NCBI RefSeq assembly: GCF_009451885.1
Contig: NZ_WIAO01000001.1
Coordinates: 62,001-126,000, forward strand
DNA from: Glycomyces albidus
GTDB lineage: Bacteria; Actinomycetota; Actinomycetes; Mycobacteriales; Micromonosporaceae
Length of the DNA stretch: 64,000 bases
Direction of reading: 5' to 3'
A program made the position numbers and the translations under genes. Under the pieces are notes generated by a model. That model searched no databases. It was not told where the DNA came from and saw only the letters and a list, made by a program, of their open reading frames with translations. Positions within the stretch are counted from its first letter, which is position 1; every line of letters begins with the position of its first letter. Below, piece by piece: positions 26,722 through 33,718 of the stretch.

Positions 26722-27450
26722 GTGATCTACAACCTCTTCGACTCCGCCGCCGCCTACCGGCCGACCGAGGCCGAGCAGGCCGGGCCGGTGCCGCCGATCG
26801 AGGCGGTCCTGTTCGACTTCAGCAACACGATCTTCAAGCTCATCGACATCCCGACGTGGCTGCGGCGGGTCGCCGCCGAGAGCGGCCGGGCGCTCGACGA
26901 CACGCTCGTGGAGAAGACCGCCGCGCAGCTCTACGAGACCTACCGCATCCCCGAGGTCGCCGCGGCGCAGATCGGGCGCGACGAGTCGGCCGCGCAGCAC
27001 CGGATCGCGCTGTTCGCGTGGTTCGAGCGGGTGGACTACCTCCAGGGCATCGAAGCGGTCGCGTACGAGCTCATCGCCGCCCCCGACGCGTGGGTGCCCT
27101 ACCCCGACACCGAGCCGCTCCTGCGCGAGCTGCGCCGCCGCGGCGTCAAGACCGGGATCGTCTCGGACTTCCCGTGGGACGTGGGCGTCCACATGGAGCA
27201 CTTCGGGCTCGAGGACCTGGTGGACGTGCGGGTCATGTCGTACCAGTACGGGACCGAGAAGCCCGACCCGGTGCTGTTCCGGGCCGCCTGCGACCGGCTC
27301 GGGGTCGACCCGCGGGCGACGCTCATGGTCGGCGACAACCCCGCCAAGGACGGCGGCGCGGCCGCCTCCGGCCTGCGGGCGTACCTCCTCCCGGGCGAGC
27401 CCCGCACCGGCGAGCGCGGCCTCGCGCACGTCCTCGGCTTCCTCGACTAG
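26722..27450 (+). CDS. HAD-superfamily hydrolase
   Basis: A 242-residue haloacid-dehalogenase-like protein. Motif I is LFDFSNTIF: the nucleophile Asp is present but the usual second Asp two residues later is Ser. Motif II is near GIVSDF, motif III is the Lys in YGTEKPDPVLF, and motif IV is MVGDNPAKDGG. GTG 26722 was chosen because GGAAGG lies 6 nt upstream. Its stop shares a CTAG with the convergent regulator's stop. Substrate unknown. Confidence 0.85.
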   Translation: MIYNLFDSAAAYRPTEAEQAGPVPPIEAVLFDFSNTIFKLIDIPTWLRRVAAESGRALDDTLVEKTAAQLYETYRIPEVAAAQIGRDESAAQHRIALFAWFERVDYLQGIEAVAYELIAAPDAWVPYPDTEPLLRELRRRGVKTGIVSDFPWDVGVHMEHFGLEDLVDVRVMSYQYGTEKPDPVLFRAACDRLGVDPRATLMVGDNPAKDGGAAASGLRAYLLPGEPRTGERGLAHVLGFLD

Positions 27451-28025
27451 CCCTTCCGCTTCGGTTTGGCGCGCAGGTGGGCGCGCTCGCCTTGGGAGCC
27501 GAAGAGGCTGAGGAACTCCACCGATTCGTCCCCGGCGCGCCCGAACCAGTGCGGGGTGCGCGTGTCGAACTCGGCCGCCTCGCCGGGTTTCATCACGAAG
27601 TCGTGCTCCCCCAACACGACCCGGAGGCGTCCGTTGAGGACGTACATCCACTCGTAGCCCTCGTGGACCTGCGGCTCGGGTTCGCTGCGCTCCCCTGCGG
27701 GGATGATGAGCTTGTACGCCTGGATGCCGCCGGGCCGGCGCGTCAGCGGCAGGTGGACCATGCCGTGGCGCACGACCGGCCGGAGGTGGATGCGCGGGTC
27801 GCCGGTGGGCGGGGCGTCCACGAGCTCGTCGAGGGTGACGCCGTGGGCTTTCGCCAGCGGCAGCAGCAGTTCCAGGGTGGGGCGGCGCGCGCCCGATTCG
27901 AGGCGGGAGAGGGTGCTCACGGAGATGCCCGTCTCCGCGGCGAGGTCGGCGAGGGTCGCCTTGCGCTCCTTGCGGAGTTCGCGCAGGCGGGGGCCGACGG
28001 CGTCCAGGGCCTTGTCGAGATCCAT
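27447..28025 (-). CDS. XRE-cupin transcriptional regulator
   Basis: A 192-residue regulator with an N-terminal XRE helix-turn-helix (TLADLAAETGISVSTLSRLE, about residues 24-43) and a C-terminal cupin (HEGYEWMYVLNGRLRVVLG, KPGEAAEFDTRTPHWFG). Such proteins often repress a neighbouring oxidoreductase gene and sense a small metabolite in the cupin. It is divergent from the thioredoxin-reductase-like gene; a perfect palindrome lies between them. Start ATG 28025; a GTG two codons further out is possible. Confidence 0.92.
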   Translation of the reverse strand: MDLDKALDAVGPRLRELRKERKATLADLAAETGISVSTLSRLESGARRPTLELLLPLAKAHGVTLDELVDAPPTGDPRIHLRPVVRHGMVHLPLTRRPGGIQAYKLIIPAGERSEPEPQVHEGYEWMYVLNGRLRVVLGEHDFVMKPGEAAEFDTRTPHWFGRAGDESVEFLSLFGSQGERAHLRAKPKRKG

Positions 28026-28043
28026 GCCCACCAGTTTGCCAGA

Positions 28044-28086
28044 CCGGCAAGATTCCTTGCCGGTTTCGCGGGTCCCGTTCTACGGT
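28044..28086 (+). promoter_or_regulatory. promoter and operator of the flavoprotein gene
   Basis: A perfect palindrome with arms CCGGCAAG (28044-28051) and CTTGCCGG (28056-28063) covers the -35 TTGCCG (28058-28063). The -10 TACGGT (28081-28086) follows at exactly 17 nt. An extra half-site TTGCC lies at 28036-28040. A repressor here would block the promoter; the adjacent XRE-cupin protein is the obvious candidate. Confidence 0.75.
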
Positions 28087-28106
28087 TCAGGCCGGAGGTG
28101 GTCGAA

Positions 28107-29051
28107 GTGACCGATGAACTGATGGACCGGTACGACGTCGTGGTGATCGGCGGGGGCGCGGCCGGGTTGAACGGCGCGCTCGTGCTCGGGCGCGCCCGCC
28201 GGACGGTGGCGGTGATCGACGCGGGCGAGCCGCGGAACGCCCCCGCGGACGGCGTCCACGGGCTGCTGGGCCGGGAGGGCATGTCGCCGGGCGAACTGCT
28301 CGCCAAGGGCCGGGAGGAGGTCCGCCAGTACGGCGGGCACGTCGTCGAAGGCCGGGTCGCCAAGGCGCTCAAGCAGGACCGGGAGTTCGTGGTGGCCCTC
28401 GAGGACGGCCGCGAGGTCGCCGCGCGGCGCCTGCTCGTGGCCGCCGGCCTGGTCGACCGGCTCCCGGAGATCCCGGGCCTGGCCGAGCGGTGGGGCACGA
28501 GCGTCGTCCACTGCCCGTACTGCCACGGCTGGGAGCACCGCGACCAGGCGATCGGCGTGATCGGGACCGGCCCGATGGCCGTCCACCAGGCGACGCTGTT
28601 CCGGCAGTGGACCGACGACCTGGTGTTCTTCACGCACACCGCCCCCGAGCTCACGGTCGACGAGCGCGAGCGGTTCGCGGCCCGGGGCGTGCGCGTCGTC
28701 GAAGGCGAGATCGCCGCGATCGAGGCCGAGGGCGCCCGCATGCGGGACGGCCGGCTCGTCGAGCGGCAGGCGTACGCGATCGGGACCCGCTTGGAGGCCC
28801 GCGCCGGGTTCCTCGCCGACCTCGGACTGGAGCTCGCCGACCACCCCTCGGGCGCGGGCCGGCACATACCGGCCGACCCGACCGGCAGGACCGCCGTCGC
28901 GGGCGTGTGGGCGGCCGGGAACGTCACGGACCTGATGGGCCAGGTCGGGCCCTCGGCGGCGGCGGGCGCCATGGCCGCGGCGATGATCAACTTCGATCTG
29001 ATCGAGGAGGAGACGGCCGAGGCCGTCAGGCTCCACCGGCTGGGCGCGTAG
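28107..29051 (+). CDS. thioredoxin-reductase-like FAD oxidoreductase
   Basis: A 314-residue flavoprotein: FAD site VVVIGGGAAGLNGAL, a CxxC redox pair in HCPYCHG (Cys136, Cys139), a second nucleotide region around IGVIGTGPMA, and the terminal FAD motif GVWAAGNVTD. The size fits low-molecular-weight thioredoxin reductases, but no thioredoxin gene is adjacent and the region after CPYCHGWEHRD resembles stand-alone actinobacterial NAD(P)/FAD oxidoreductases. GGAGG lies 8 nt before GTG 28107. Confidence 0.88.
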   Translation: MTDELMDRYDVVVIGGGAAGLNGALVLGRARRTVAVIDAGEPRNAPADGVHGLLGREGMSPGELLAKGREEVRQYGGHVVEGRVAKALKQDREFVVALEDGREVAARRLLVAAGLVDRLPEIPGLAERWGTSVVHCPYCHGWEHRDQAIGVIGTGPMAVHQATLFRQWTDDLVFFTHTAPELTVDERERFAARGVRVVEGEIAAIEAEGARMRDGRLVERQAYAIGTRLEARAGFLADLGLELADHPSGAGRHIPADPTGRTAVAGVWAAGNVTDLMGQVGPSAAAGAMAAAMINFDLIEEETAEAVRLHRLGA

Positions 29052-29052
29052 C

Positions 29053-29162
29053 GGGGTGGGGGGGGCGCCCCGCCCCCCCCCCCCCACACCCCCCAGGGGC
29101 CCCCCCCCCCCCCCCCCCCGGGGGGGGGGGGGGGGGGGGGGGGGCCCCCCCCCCCCCCCCCC
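29053..29162. other. homopolymer G/C block, low-complexity
   Basis: After the flavoprotein stop the sequence turns into runs of C and G, ending with about 20 C, about 25 G and about 18 C. Nothing else in the window looks like this. It may be a sequencing or assembly artefact, or an extreme hairpin or G-quadruplex. The rest of the 310-bp gap to 29361 is ordinary G+C-rich DNA in which I see no gene. Confidence 0.8.
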
Positions 29163-29361
29163 ACTTCCAGTCCGCTTCGGGCACACCGCCGTCCGGCCGC
29201 GGGGACCGGGGCCGGTCCCGGAGAACCCGCGCACCGCCGGGCAACCCGGGGCGCCGATCCGGCGTATTCCTCTCGGCGCGCGCCCCGGAATCCTCCGGGG
29301 CCCATGCGCGACGACCGACGCTCGAACCCGGGCGCCGGCGCGACCACGAGAGGCATTCTTC

Positions 29362-29775
29362 ATGCGCACCCGCTTCGCGGCCATCCTCGCCGCACTCGCC
29401 ATACCGCTGTTCGCCGTCATCGGCTTCGCCAACCCGGCCTTCGCCGCCTACGAGCTGGACCAGGCCGTCGACGTCGACTGGTACGCCGACTCCTCGAGGG
29501 AGTGCTACAGCAACACCTGGGTGTCCGCCTGCATCCAGAAGAACGGCGACGACATCTGGCTCAAGGACAACGTCGACGACGGCCACTGGGTCAGGGTCGT
29601 CTGGTGGGACCTCGACGGGTCCCGCGAGGGCTACTGCACCGACTTCCTCGGGTACTCGAAGGCCTGGACCAGGTGCAACAAGGACTGGACCGACGGGCAC
29701 GAGATCGCCTGGTACGTCTACTACTACACCGGCGGCCAGTGGTGGGCCGGCCCCACCCAGACCACCGTCGTCTAG
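29362..29775 (+). CDS. small secreted protein of unknown function
   Basis: A 137-residue precursor. The signal peptide runs to about residue 28 (IGFANPAFA, then AYELD). The mature part of about 109 residues is rich in Trp, Tyr and Asp and has four Cys (in RECYSN, SACIQK, GYCTDF, TRCNKD), enough for two disulfides. The aromatic-rich beta-like pattern (WVRVVWWDLDG, EIAWYVYYYTGG) recalls carbohydrate- or surface-binding exoproteins, but no family is recognised. GAGAGG precedes the ATG by 8 nt. Confidence 0.75.
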   Translation: MRTRFAAILAALAIPLFAVIGFANPAFAAYELDQAVDVDWYADSSRECYSNTWVSACIQKNGDDIWLKDNVDDGHWVRVVWWDLDGSREGYCTDFLGYSKAWTRCNKDWTDGHEIAWYVYYYTGGQWWAGPTQTTVV

Positions 29776-29782
29776 CGGTCGT

Positions 29783-29800
29783 CCGGGCGCGCTCGCCCGG
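29783..29800. terminator. bidirectional hairpin terminator
   Basis: Perfect 7-bp arms CCGGGCG/CGCCCGG around CGCT, between two convergent genes that end at 29775 (+) and 29804 (-). Confidence 0.6.
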
Positions 29801-29803
29801 CGC

Positions 29804-29956
29804 TCACTCCCGCGTCGGCCCGGACCCGTCGCCGAAGGCGAAGTCGCCGCCGGTCGGGTCCTCGGCGACCACCTGCACGGTCTCGATGACCTCGGCAGGG
29901 TCGTCGTGCGGGTAGACCACGTACTCGCCGGTGCTGATCATGTCGCGGTCGCTCAT
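29804..29956 (-). CDS. 50-residue hypothetical protein
   Basis: A short acidic protein starting MSDRDMISTGEYVVYPHDD and ending GDGSGPTRE. AAAGG lies 7 nt before the ATG, and the codon positions show the genome's usual G/C bias. It is placed between the terminator at 29783-29800 and the larger one at 30011-30040, so it forms its own transcription unit. No family recognised. Confidence 0.55.
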   Translation of the reverse strand: MSDRDMISTGEYVVYPHDDPAEVIETVQVVAEDPTGGDFAFGDGSGPTRE

Positions 29957-30010
29957 GGCGGCGCCTTTCGATCGGAGGGTCCGCCTCCACTGTAGCCGCG
30001 GGAAGCGAAA

Positions 30011-30040
30011 GGCCCCGGCCCGCGATCGCGGGCCGGGGCC
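30011..30040. terminator. 30-bp perfect palindrome, bidirectional terminator
   Basis: All 30 bases are self-complementary (15-bp arms). It begins 10 bp beyond the stop of the leftward FMN reductase gene and lies upstream of the 50-residue gene, so it ends the leftward operon. Confidence 0.75.
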
Positions 30041-30049
30041 GTTCGGCGC

Positions 30050-30745
30050 CTATTCGGGACGCTTCGGCTTGAGCGCCGAACCGCCGGTGGCCAGCCGCAT
30101 CAGGTCGGAGCTCAAGTCGATGTCGAGCTCCGTGCCGCCGGCCGAGCCGAACTCGTGCTGGTAGCTCTTCCACGACTCCGAGCGGACCTGCTCGGCGAAC
30201 CCGGACTCCATGAGCAGCAGCAGCTCGATCGCCGCGCGCCCGATCCGCTCCCCCAGCTCCGAGGCGTTCCAGTCCTCGGTGGCCGCGAACACCGACGTCG
30301 GCACCGTCATCGTCCGCAGGTACGCGAACAGCGACCGCATCTGCTCGTCGACGACCAGCGCGTGCCGCGCCGTCCCGGCCGTCGCTGCCAGGATCACCGG
30401 CTTGGCGATGAGCAGGTCGTTGTCGAGGACGTGGAAGAACGAGCTGAACAGCCCGCTCGGCGCGGCCTTGTACACCGGGGCGCTGGCGACGATCCCGTCC
30501 GCGCGGCCGAGGACCTCGATCGCACGGGTCATCTTGGGGCCCATGTGCTGCGAGACGATCGCGGTGGTGATCTCGGTGGCGAGCCCGCGCAGGTCGACCA
30601 CGTCGACCGCGACGGCTCCGCCGCGCTCCTGGGCGAGCGCGCCGATGCGGGACGCGATGCGGTCGGCGAGCATGCGCGTCGACGACGGGTCGCTGGTGCC
30701 GGCGCTGACGACGGCGAGCCGGAACGGCTCCTTCGGGGTGTTCAC
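30050..30745 (-). CDS. NADPH-dependent FMN reductase (CE1759-like)
   Basis: A 231-residue flavodoxin-fold reductase with VVSAGTSDPSSTRMLADRI as flavin-phosphate loop and SAPVYKAAPSGLFSSFFHVLD. This type is found beside luciferase-like oxidases in actinobacteria, as here. GTGA overlaps the MarR stop, and AAGGAGG lies 6 nt upstream. It probably supplies reduced FMN to the oxidase encoded two genes upstream. Confidence 0.9.
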   Translation of the reverse strand: MNTPKEPFRLAVVSAGTSDPSSTRMLADRIASRIGALAQERGGAVAVDVVDLRGLATEITTAIVSQHMGPKMTRAIEVLGRADGIVASAPVYKAAPSGLFSSFFHVLDNDLLIAKPVILAATAGTARHALVVDEQMRSLFAYLRTMTVPTSVFAATEDWNASELGERIGRAAIELLLLMESGFAEQVRSESWKSYQHEFGSAGGTELDIDLSSDLMRLATGGSALKPKRPE

Positions 30746-31224
30746 AGCACGGCCTCCTTCGGGGTCCGTTGGGGCTTCGGGGCCGGGGCGGTCGCCCCGG
30801 CGAGTTTGCGGCCGATGGATTCGAGCTGGCGCATCTCCTCCTCGGTGAGGGCGTCGGCGACGGCGCGGGCCACGTCGACGGCGTGGCGGCCGCCGACCAG
30901 GCGCTGGGCCTCGCGCCCGGCGGCGGTGAGCCCCAGGCGCAGGCCGCGTCCGTCCTCGGGGTCGGCGAGCCGCTCGACCAGGCCGCGGTCGGCGAGCCGC
31001 TCGACCAGCCGCGACAGGGCGGGCTGGCTGAGCAGGACGCCGCGGCCGAGCTCGAACAGGCGGATCGGCCCGTCGTGTTTGGACAGGGTGTAGAGCACGT
31101 CGTACTCGCGCATCGACAGCTCGTCCCAGATCGGCTGGGCCGCGAACCGCTTCATGAGCGCCGCGTGGGCGGTCAGCAGCGATTCCCAGGCGTCGTTCGC
31201 GAGCCGGCTCCGTGAGCGGGTCAT
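30742..31224 (-). CDS. MarR family regulator
   Basis: A 160-residue MarR protein: LSMREYDVLYTLSKHDGPIRLFELGRG, then the recognition region LLSQPALSRLVERLADRGLVER and the wing LADPEDGRGLRLGLTAAGRE. It lies between the oxidase and reductase genes, so the three are co-transcribed and the regulator probably controls its own operon. GGAGG precedes ATG 31224. Confidence 0.92.
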   Translation of the reverse strand: MTRSRSRLANDAWESLLTAHAALMKRFAAQPIWDELSMREYDVLYTLSKHDGPIRLFELGRGVLLSQPALSRLVERLADRGLVERLADPEDGRGLRLGLTAAGREAQRLVGGRHAVDVARAVADALTEEEMRQLESIGRKLAGATAPAPKPQRTPKEAVL

Positions 31225-31241
31225 GGTGTCCTCCAAGCGGA

Positions 31242-32423
31242 CTAGATCTCGGGGTACTCGGCCGCGGGCTCGCTGTCCTGGTAGGGCGAGGCGCCGGTGA
31301 CGTTGTCGCCGCGGTTGGCGTTCGGGCGCGGCTGGCGGGCCGGCCCGTCGCCGTACTTGGCCTTCACCAGTCCGGCGTGCGTCGGGGCCTCGGCCGACTC
31401 GGGGTCGCGGCGCGCCGCGAGCTCCTTGCGCAGCACCGGGACGACCTCGCCGCCGAGCAGCTCGAGCTGGTCGAGGACCATGCCGAGCGGCATGCCGGCG
31501 TGATCGATGAGGAACATCTGGCGCTGGTAGTCGCCGAGGGCGTCGTGGAAGGTCAGCGTCTTGTCGATGACCTCCTGCGGGCTGCCCACCGACAGCGGCG
31601 TGCCCTGCGTGAACTCCTCCAGGGTCGGGCCGTGGCCGTAGACGGGCGCCTCGTCGAAGTACGGGCGGAACTCCTTGACCGCGTCCTGGCTGCGCTTGGC
31701 GATGTACGCCTGGCCGCCGATGCCGACGACCGCCTGCTTGCGGGTGCCGTGCCCGTAGTGCTCGAAGCGCTGCCGGTAGAAGTCGATGAGGCGCTTGGAG
31801 TGCGAGGTGGGCCAGAAGATGTGGTTGGCGAAGTACCCGTTGCCGTAGAACGCGGCCTGCTCGGCGATCTCGGGCGTGCGGATCGAGCCGTGCCACACGA
31901 ACGGCGGCACGTCGTCGAGCGGGCGCGGCGTCGAGGTGAAGCCCTGGAGCGGGGTGCGGAACTGGCCCTCCCAGTCCACGACGTCCTCGCGCCACAGCCG
32001 GTGCAGGAGGTTGTAGTGCTCCAGCGCGAGCGGCAGGCCCTGGCGGATGTCCTGGCCGAACCACGGGTAGACCGGCGCGGTGTTGCCGCGGCCGAGCATG
32101 AGGTCCATGCGGCCCTTGGCGAGGTGCTGGAGCATCGCGTACTCCTCGGCGATGCGCACCGGGTCGTTCGTGGTGATCAGCGTGGTCGCGGTGGTGAGGA
32201 TGAGCCGCTCGGTGAGCGCGGCGATGTGCGCGAGCAGCGTCGTCGGCGAAGAGGAGAAGAACGGCGGGTTGTGGTGCTCGCCGATGGCGAACACGTCGAG
32301 GCCGACCTCTTCGGCCTTGACGGCGATCTTCACGATCGCCTCGATCCGCTCGGCCTCGCTCGGGGTCTCCCCCGAGATGGGGTCGCGCGTGATGTCACTG
32401 ACTGAGAAGATCCCGAACTGCAT
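31242..32423 (-). CDS. luciferase-like FMN-dependent oxidoreductase (CE1758-like)
   Basis: A 393-residue class of bacterial-luciferase-fold enzymes using FMN from a partner reductase. Signatures: MQFGIFSVSDIT, GLDVFAIGEHHNPPF, GRGNTAPVYPWFG, and a loop VGSPQEVIDKTLTFHD typical for the family. I chose ATG 32423, at the first beta strand and behind AGGGA; an ATG at 32465 would add 14 residues. First gene of a three-gene operon. Substrate unknown. ATGC-gttt-GCAT at 32464-32475 could be part of the operator. Confidence 0.88.
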   Translation of the reverse strand: MQFGIFSVSDITRDPISGETPSEAERIEAIVKIAVKAEEVGLDVFAIGEHHNPPFFSSSPTTLLAHIAALTERLILTTATTLITTNDPVRIAEEYAMLQHLAKGRMDLMLGRGNTAPVYPWFGQDIRQGLPLALEHYNLLHRLWREDVVDWEGQFRTPLQGFTSTPRPLDDVPPFVWHGSIRTPEIAEQAAFYGNGYFANHIFWPTSHSKRLIDFYRQRFEHYGHGTRKQAVVGIGGQAYIAKRSQDAVKEFRPYFDEAPVYGHGPTLEEFTQGTPLSVGSPQEVIDKTLTFHDALGDYQRQMFLIDHAGMPLGMVLDQLELLGGEVVPVLRKELAARRDPESAEAPTHAGLVKAKYGDGPARQPRPNANRGDNVTGASPYQDSEPAAEYPEI

Positions 32424-32659
32424 CGGATTCCCTGCTCTCCCCGCCTCGGCGGGATCGAAGTTCATGCGTTTGCATCTACCTTAACGGGCCGGGGCGCCGG
32501 ACTATTCCGATTCGGGCCGGGGAGGCGGTCCTCACAGGCCGCCGCGCCGGGCGGTGACGCATGTGTGACGGATCGATGCCCGATTGCGTACCCTCAGAAG
32601 AGGACTGCCGCAATCGACCGGATTCGGCGCCGCCGTCCGACCCACCCCCGGAGGCTCCG

Positions 32660-33718
32660 ATGCACGACCTGTACTCGCCCGACCGCGCCTGCTACTGGAG
32701 CGACGACCACCCCGTCCTCGACCTGGTCCGGGCCCGCAAGCAGGCCGGCGGCAGGCCCGGTGCGCACGGAGACGGCCACAAGCTCGGACTGGCCGTCGAA
32801 GGCGGCGGCATGCGCGGCGTCGTCTCCGCCGCGATGCTCACCGCCCTGGACGACCTGGGCCTGCGCGGGGTCTTCGACTGCGTCTACAGCTGCTCCTCAG
32901 GGTCGGTCAACGCGGCCTACTTCGCCGGCGGCGAGACCTGGTACCCCCTCACCATCTACTTCGACGACCTCGCCACCAGGCAGTTCGTCGACATGCGCCG
33001 CTTCGCCTCGCGCCGCGGCATCCTCAACCTCGACTACGTGTTCGAGCAGGTCCTCGAGACCGTCAAGCCCCTCGACTACGACCGGATCCTCGCCGGCCCG
33101 GCCGGGTTCCACGTCGCCGTGACCCTCGTCGACGAGCTGCGCACCGAGTCCGTCGGCGACTTCTGCGACCGCGAGGACCTGCGCGAGGGCCTCCGCGCCT
33201 CCTGCTGGCTGCCCGTCGCCGTCCCCGGCGCGGGCGAGTTCCGCGGCCGCCGCGCCGTCGACGGCGGCGTCCTCACCGCCCACCCGTACCTCCTCGCGCT
33301 CGCCGACGGCTGCACCCACGTGCTGTCGCTGAGCACCAAGCCGATGCGCGCCCCCGGCCGCGCCTCGGCCGGCCGGCACCTGTCGGCGTTCTACATGGAG
33401 CGCATCAAGCGGGGCCTGGGCAAGGGCTACCTCGCGTCCCTCGAGCGGTACCGCGCCCAGCGCCGCCGGCTCCAGGAGTGGATGACCGAGCCCGGCGAGG
33501 GCCCCTTCGTCCTCGACCTCGCGCCGCTGCCGTGGATGTCCGAGGTCCGCCGCCACGAGATGTCCCTCGGGGCGCTGCTCACCGCCGCGCGCGAGGCGCA
33601 CGCCGTCATGCACGCGGCCGTCGGCGGGATCCCCGCCTCGCGCCTGCGCGACGGGTCCTTCGCCTCGCTCCCCCGCTTCGTGGCCGTCGACGGAGGCGTC
33701 CGTGCCGACGCAGCATGA
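32660..33718 (+). CDS. patatin-like phospholipase
   Basis: A 352-residue acyl hydrolase. The oxyanion glycines are in LAVEGGGMRGVVSAAML. The nucleophile elbow is YSCSSGSVNA, where the usual first Gly of G-x-S-x-G is Ser. The catalytic Asp is in RAVDGGV. No signal or membrane segment is seen. ATG 32660 follows GGAGG by 5 nt. Its end overlaps the kinase gene by 17 bp with a strong GGAGG RBS inside it, so the two proteins are made together. Expected reaction: release of fatty acids from phospholipids or neutral lipids. Confidence 0.9.
   Translation: MHDLYSPDRACYWSDDHPVLDLVRARKQAGGRPGAHGDGHKLGLAVEGGGMRGVVSAAMLTALDDLGLRGVFDCVYSCSSGSVNAAYFAGGETWYPLTIYFDDLATRQFVDMRRFASRRGILNLDYVFEQVLETVKPLDYDRILAGPAGFHVAVTLVDELRTESVGDFCDREDLREGLRASCWLPVAVPGAGEFRGRRAVDGGVLTAHPYLLALADGCTHVLSLSTKPMRAPGRASAGRHLSAFYMERIKRGLGKGYLASLERYRAQRRRLQEWMTEPGEGPFVLDLAPLPWMSEVRRHEMSLGALLTAAREAHAVMHAAVGGIPASRLRDGSFASLPRFVAVDGGVRADAA

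Noticed and set aside
32424-32465. Upstream ATG extension of the luciferase-like oxidase
   Set aside because: The fold begins at the ATG at 32423, which has AGGGA; the longer form cannot be excluded.
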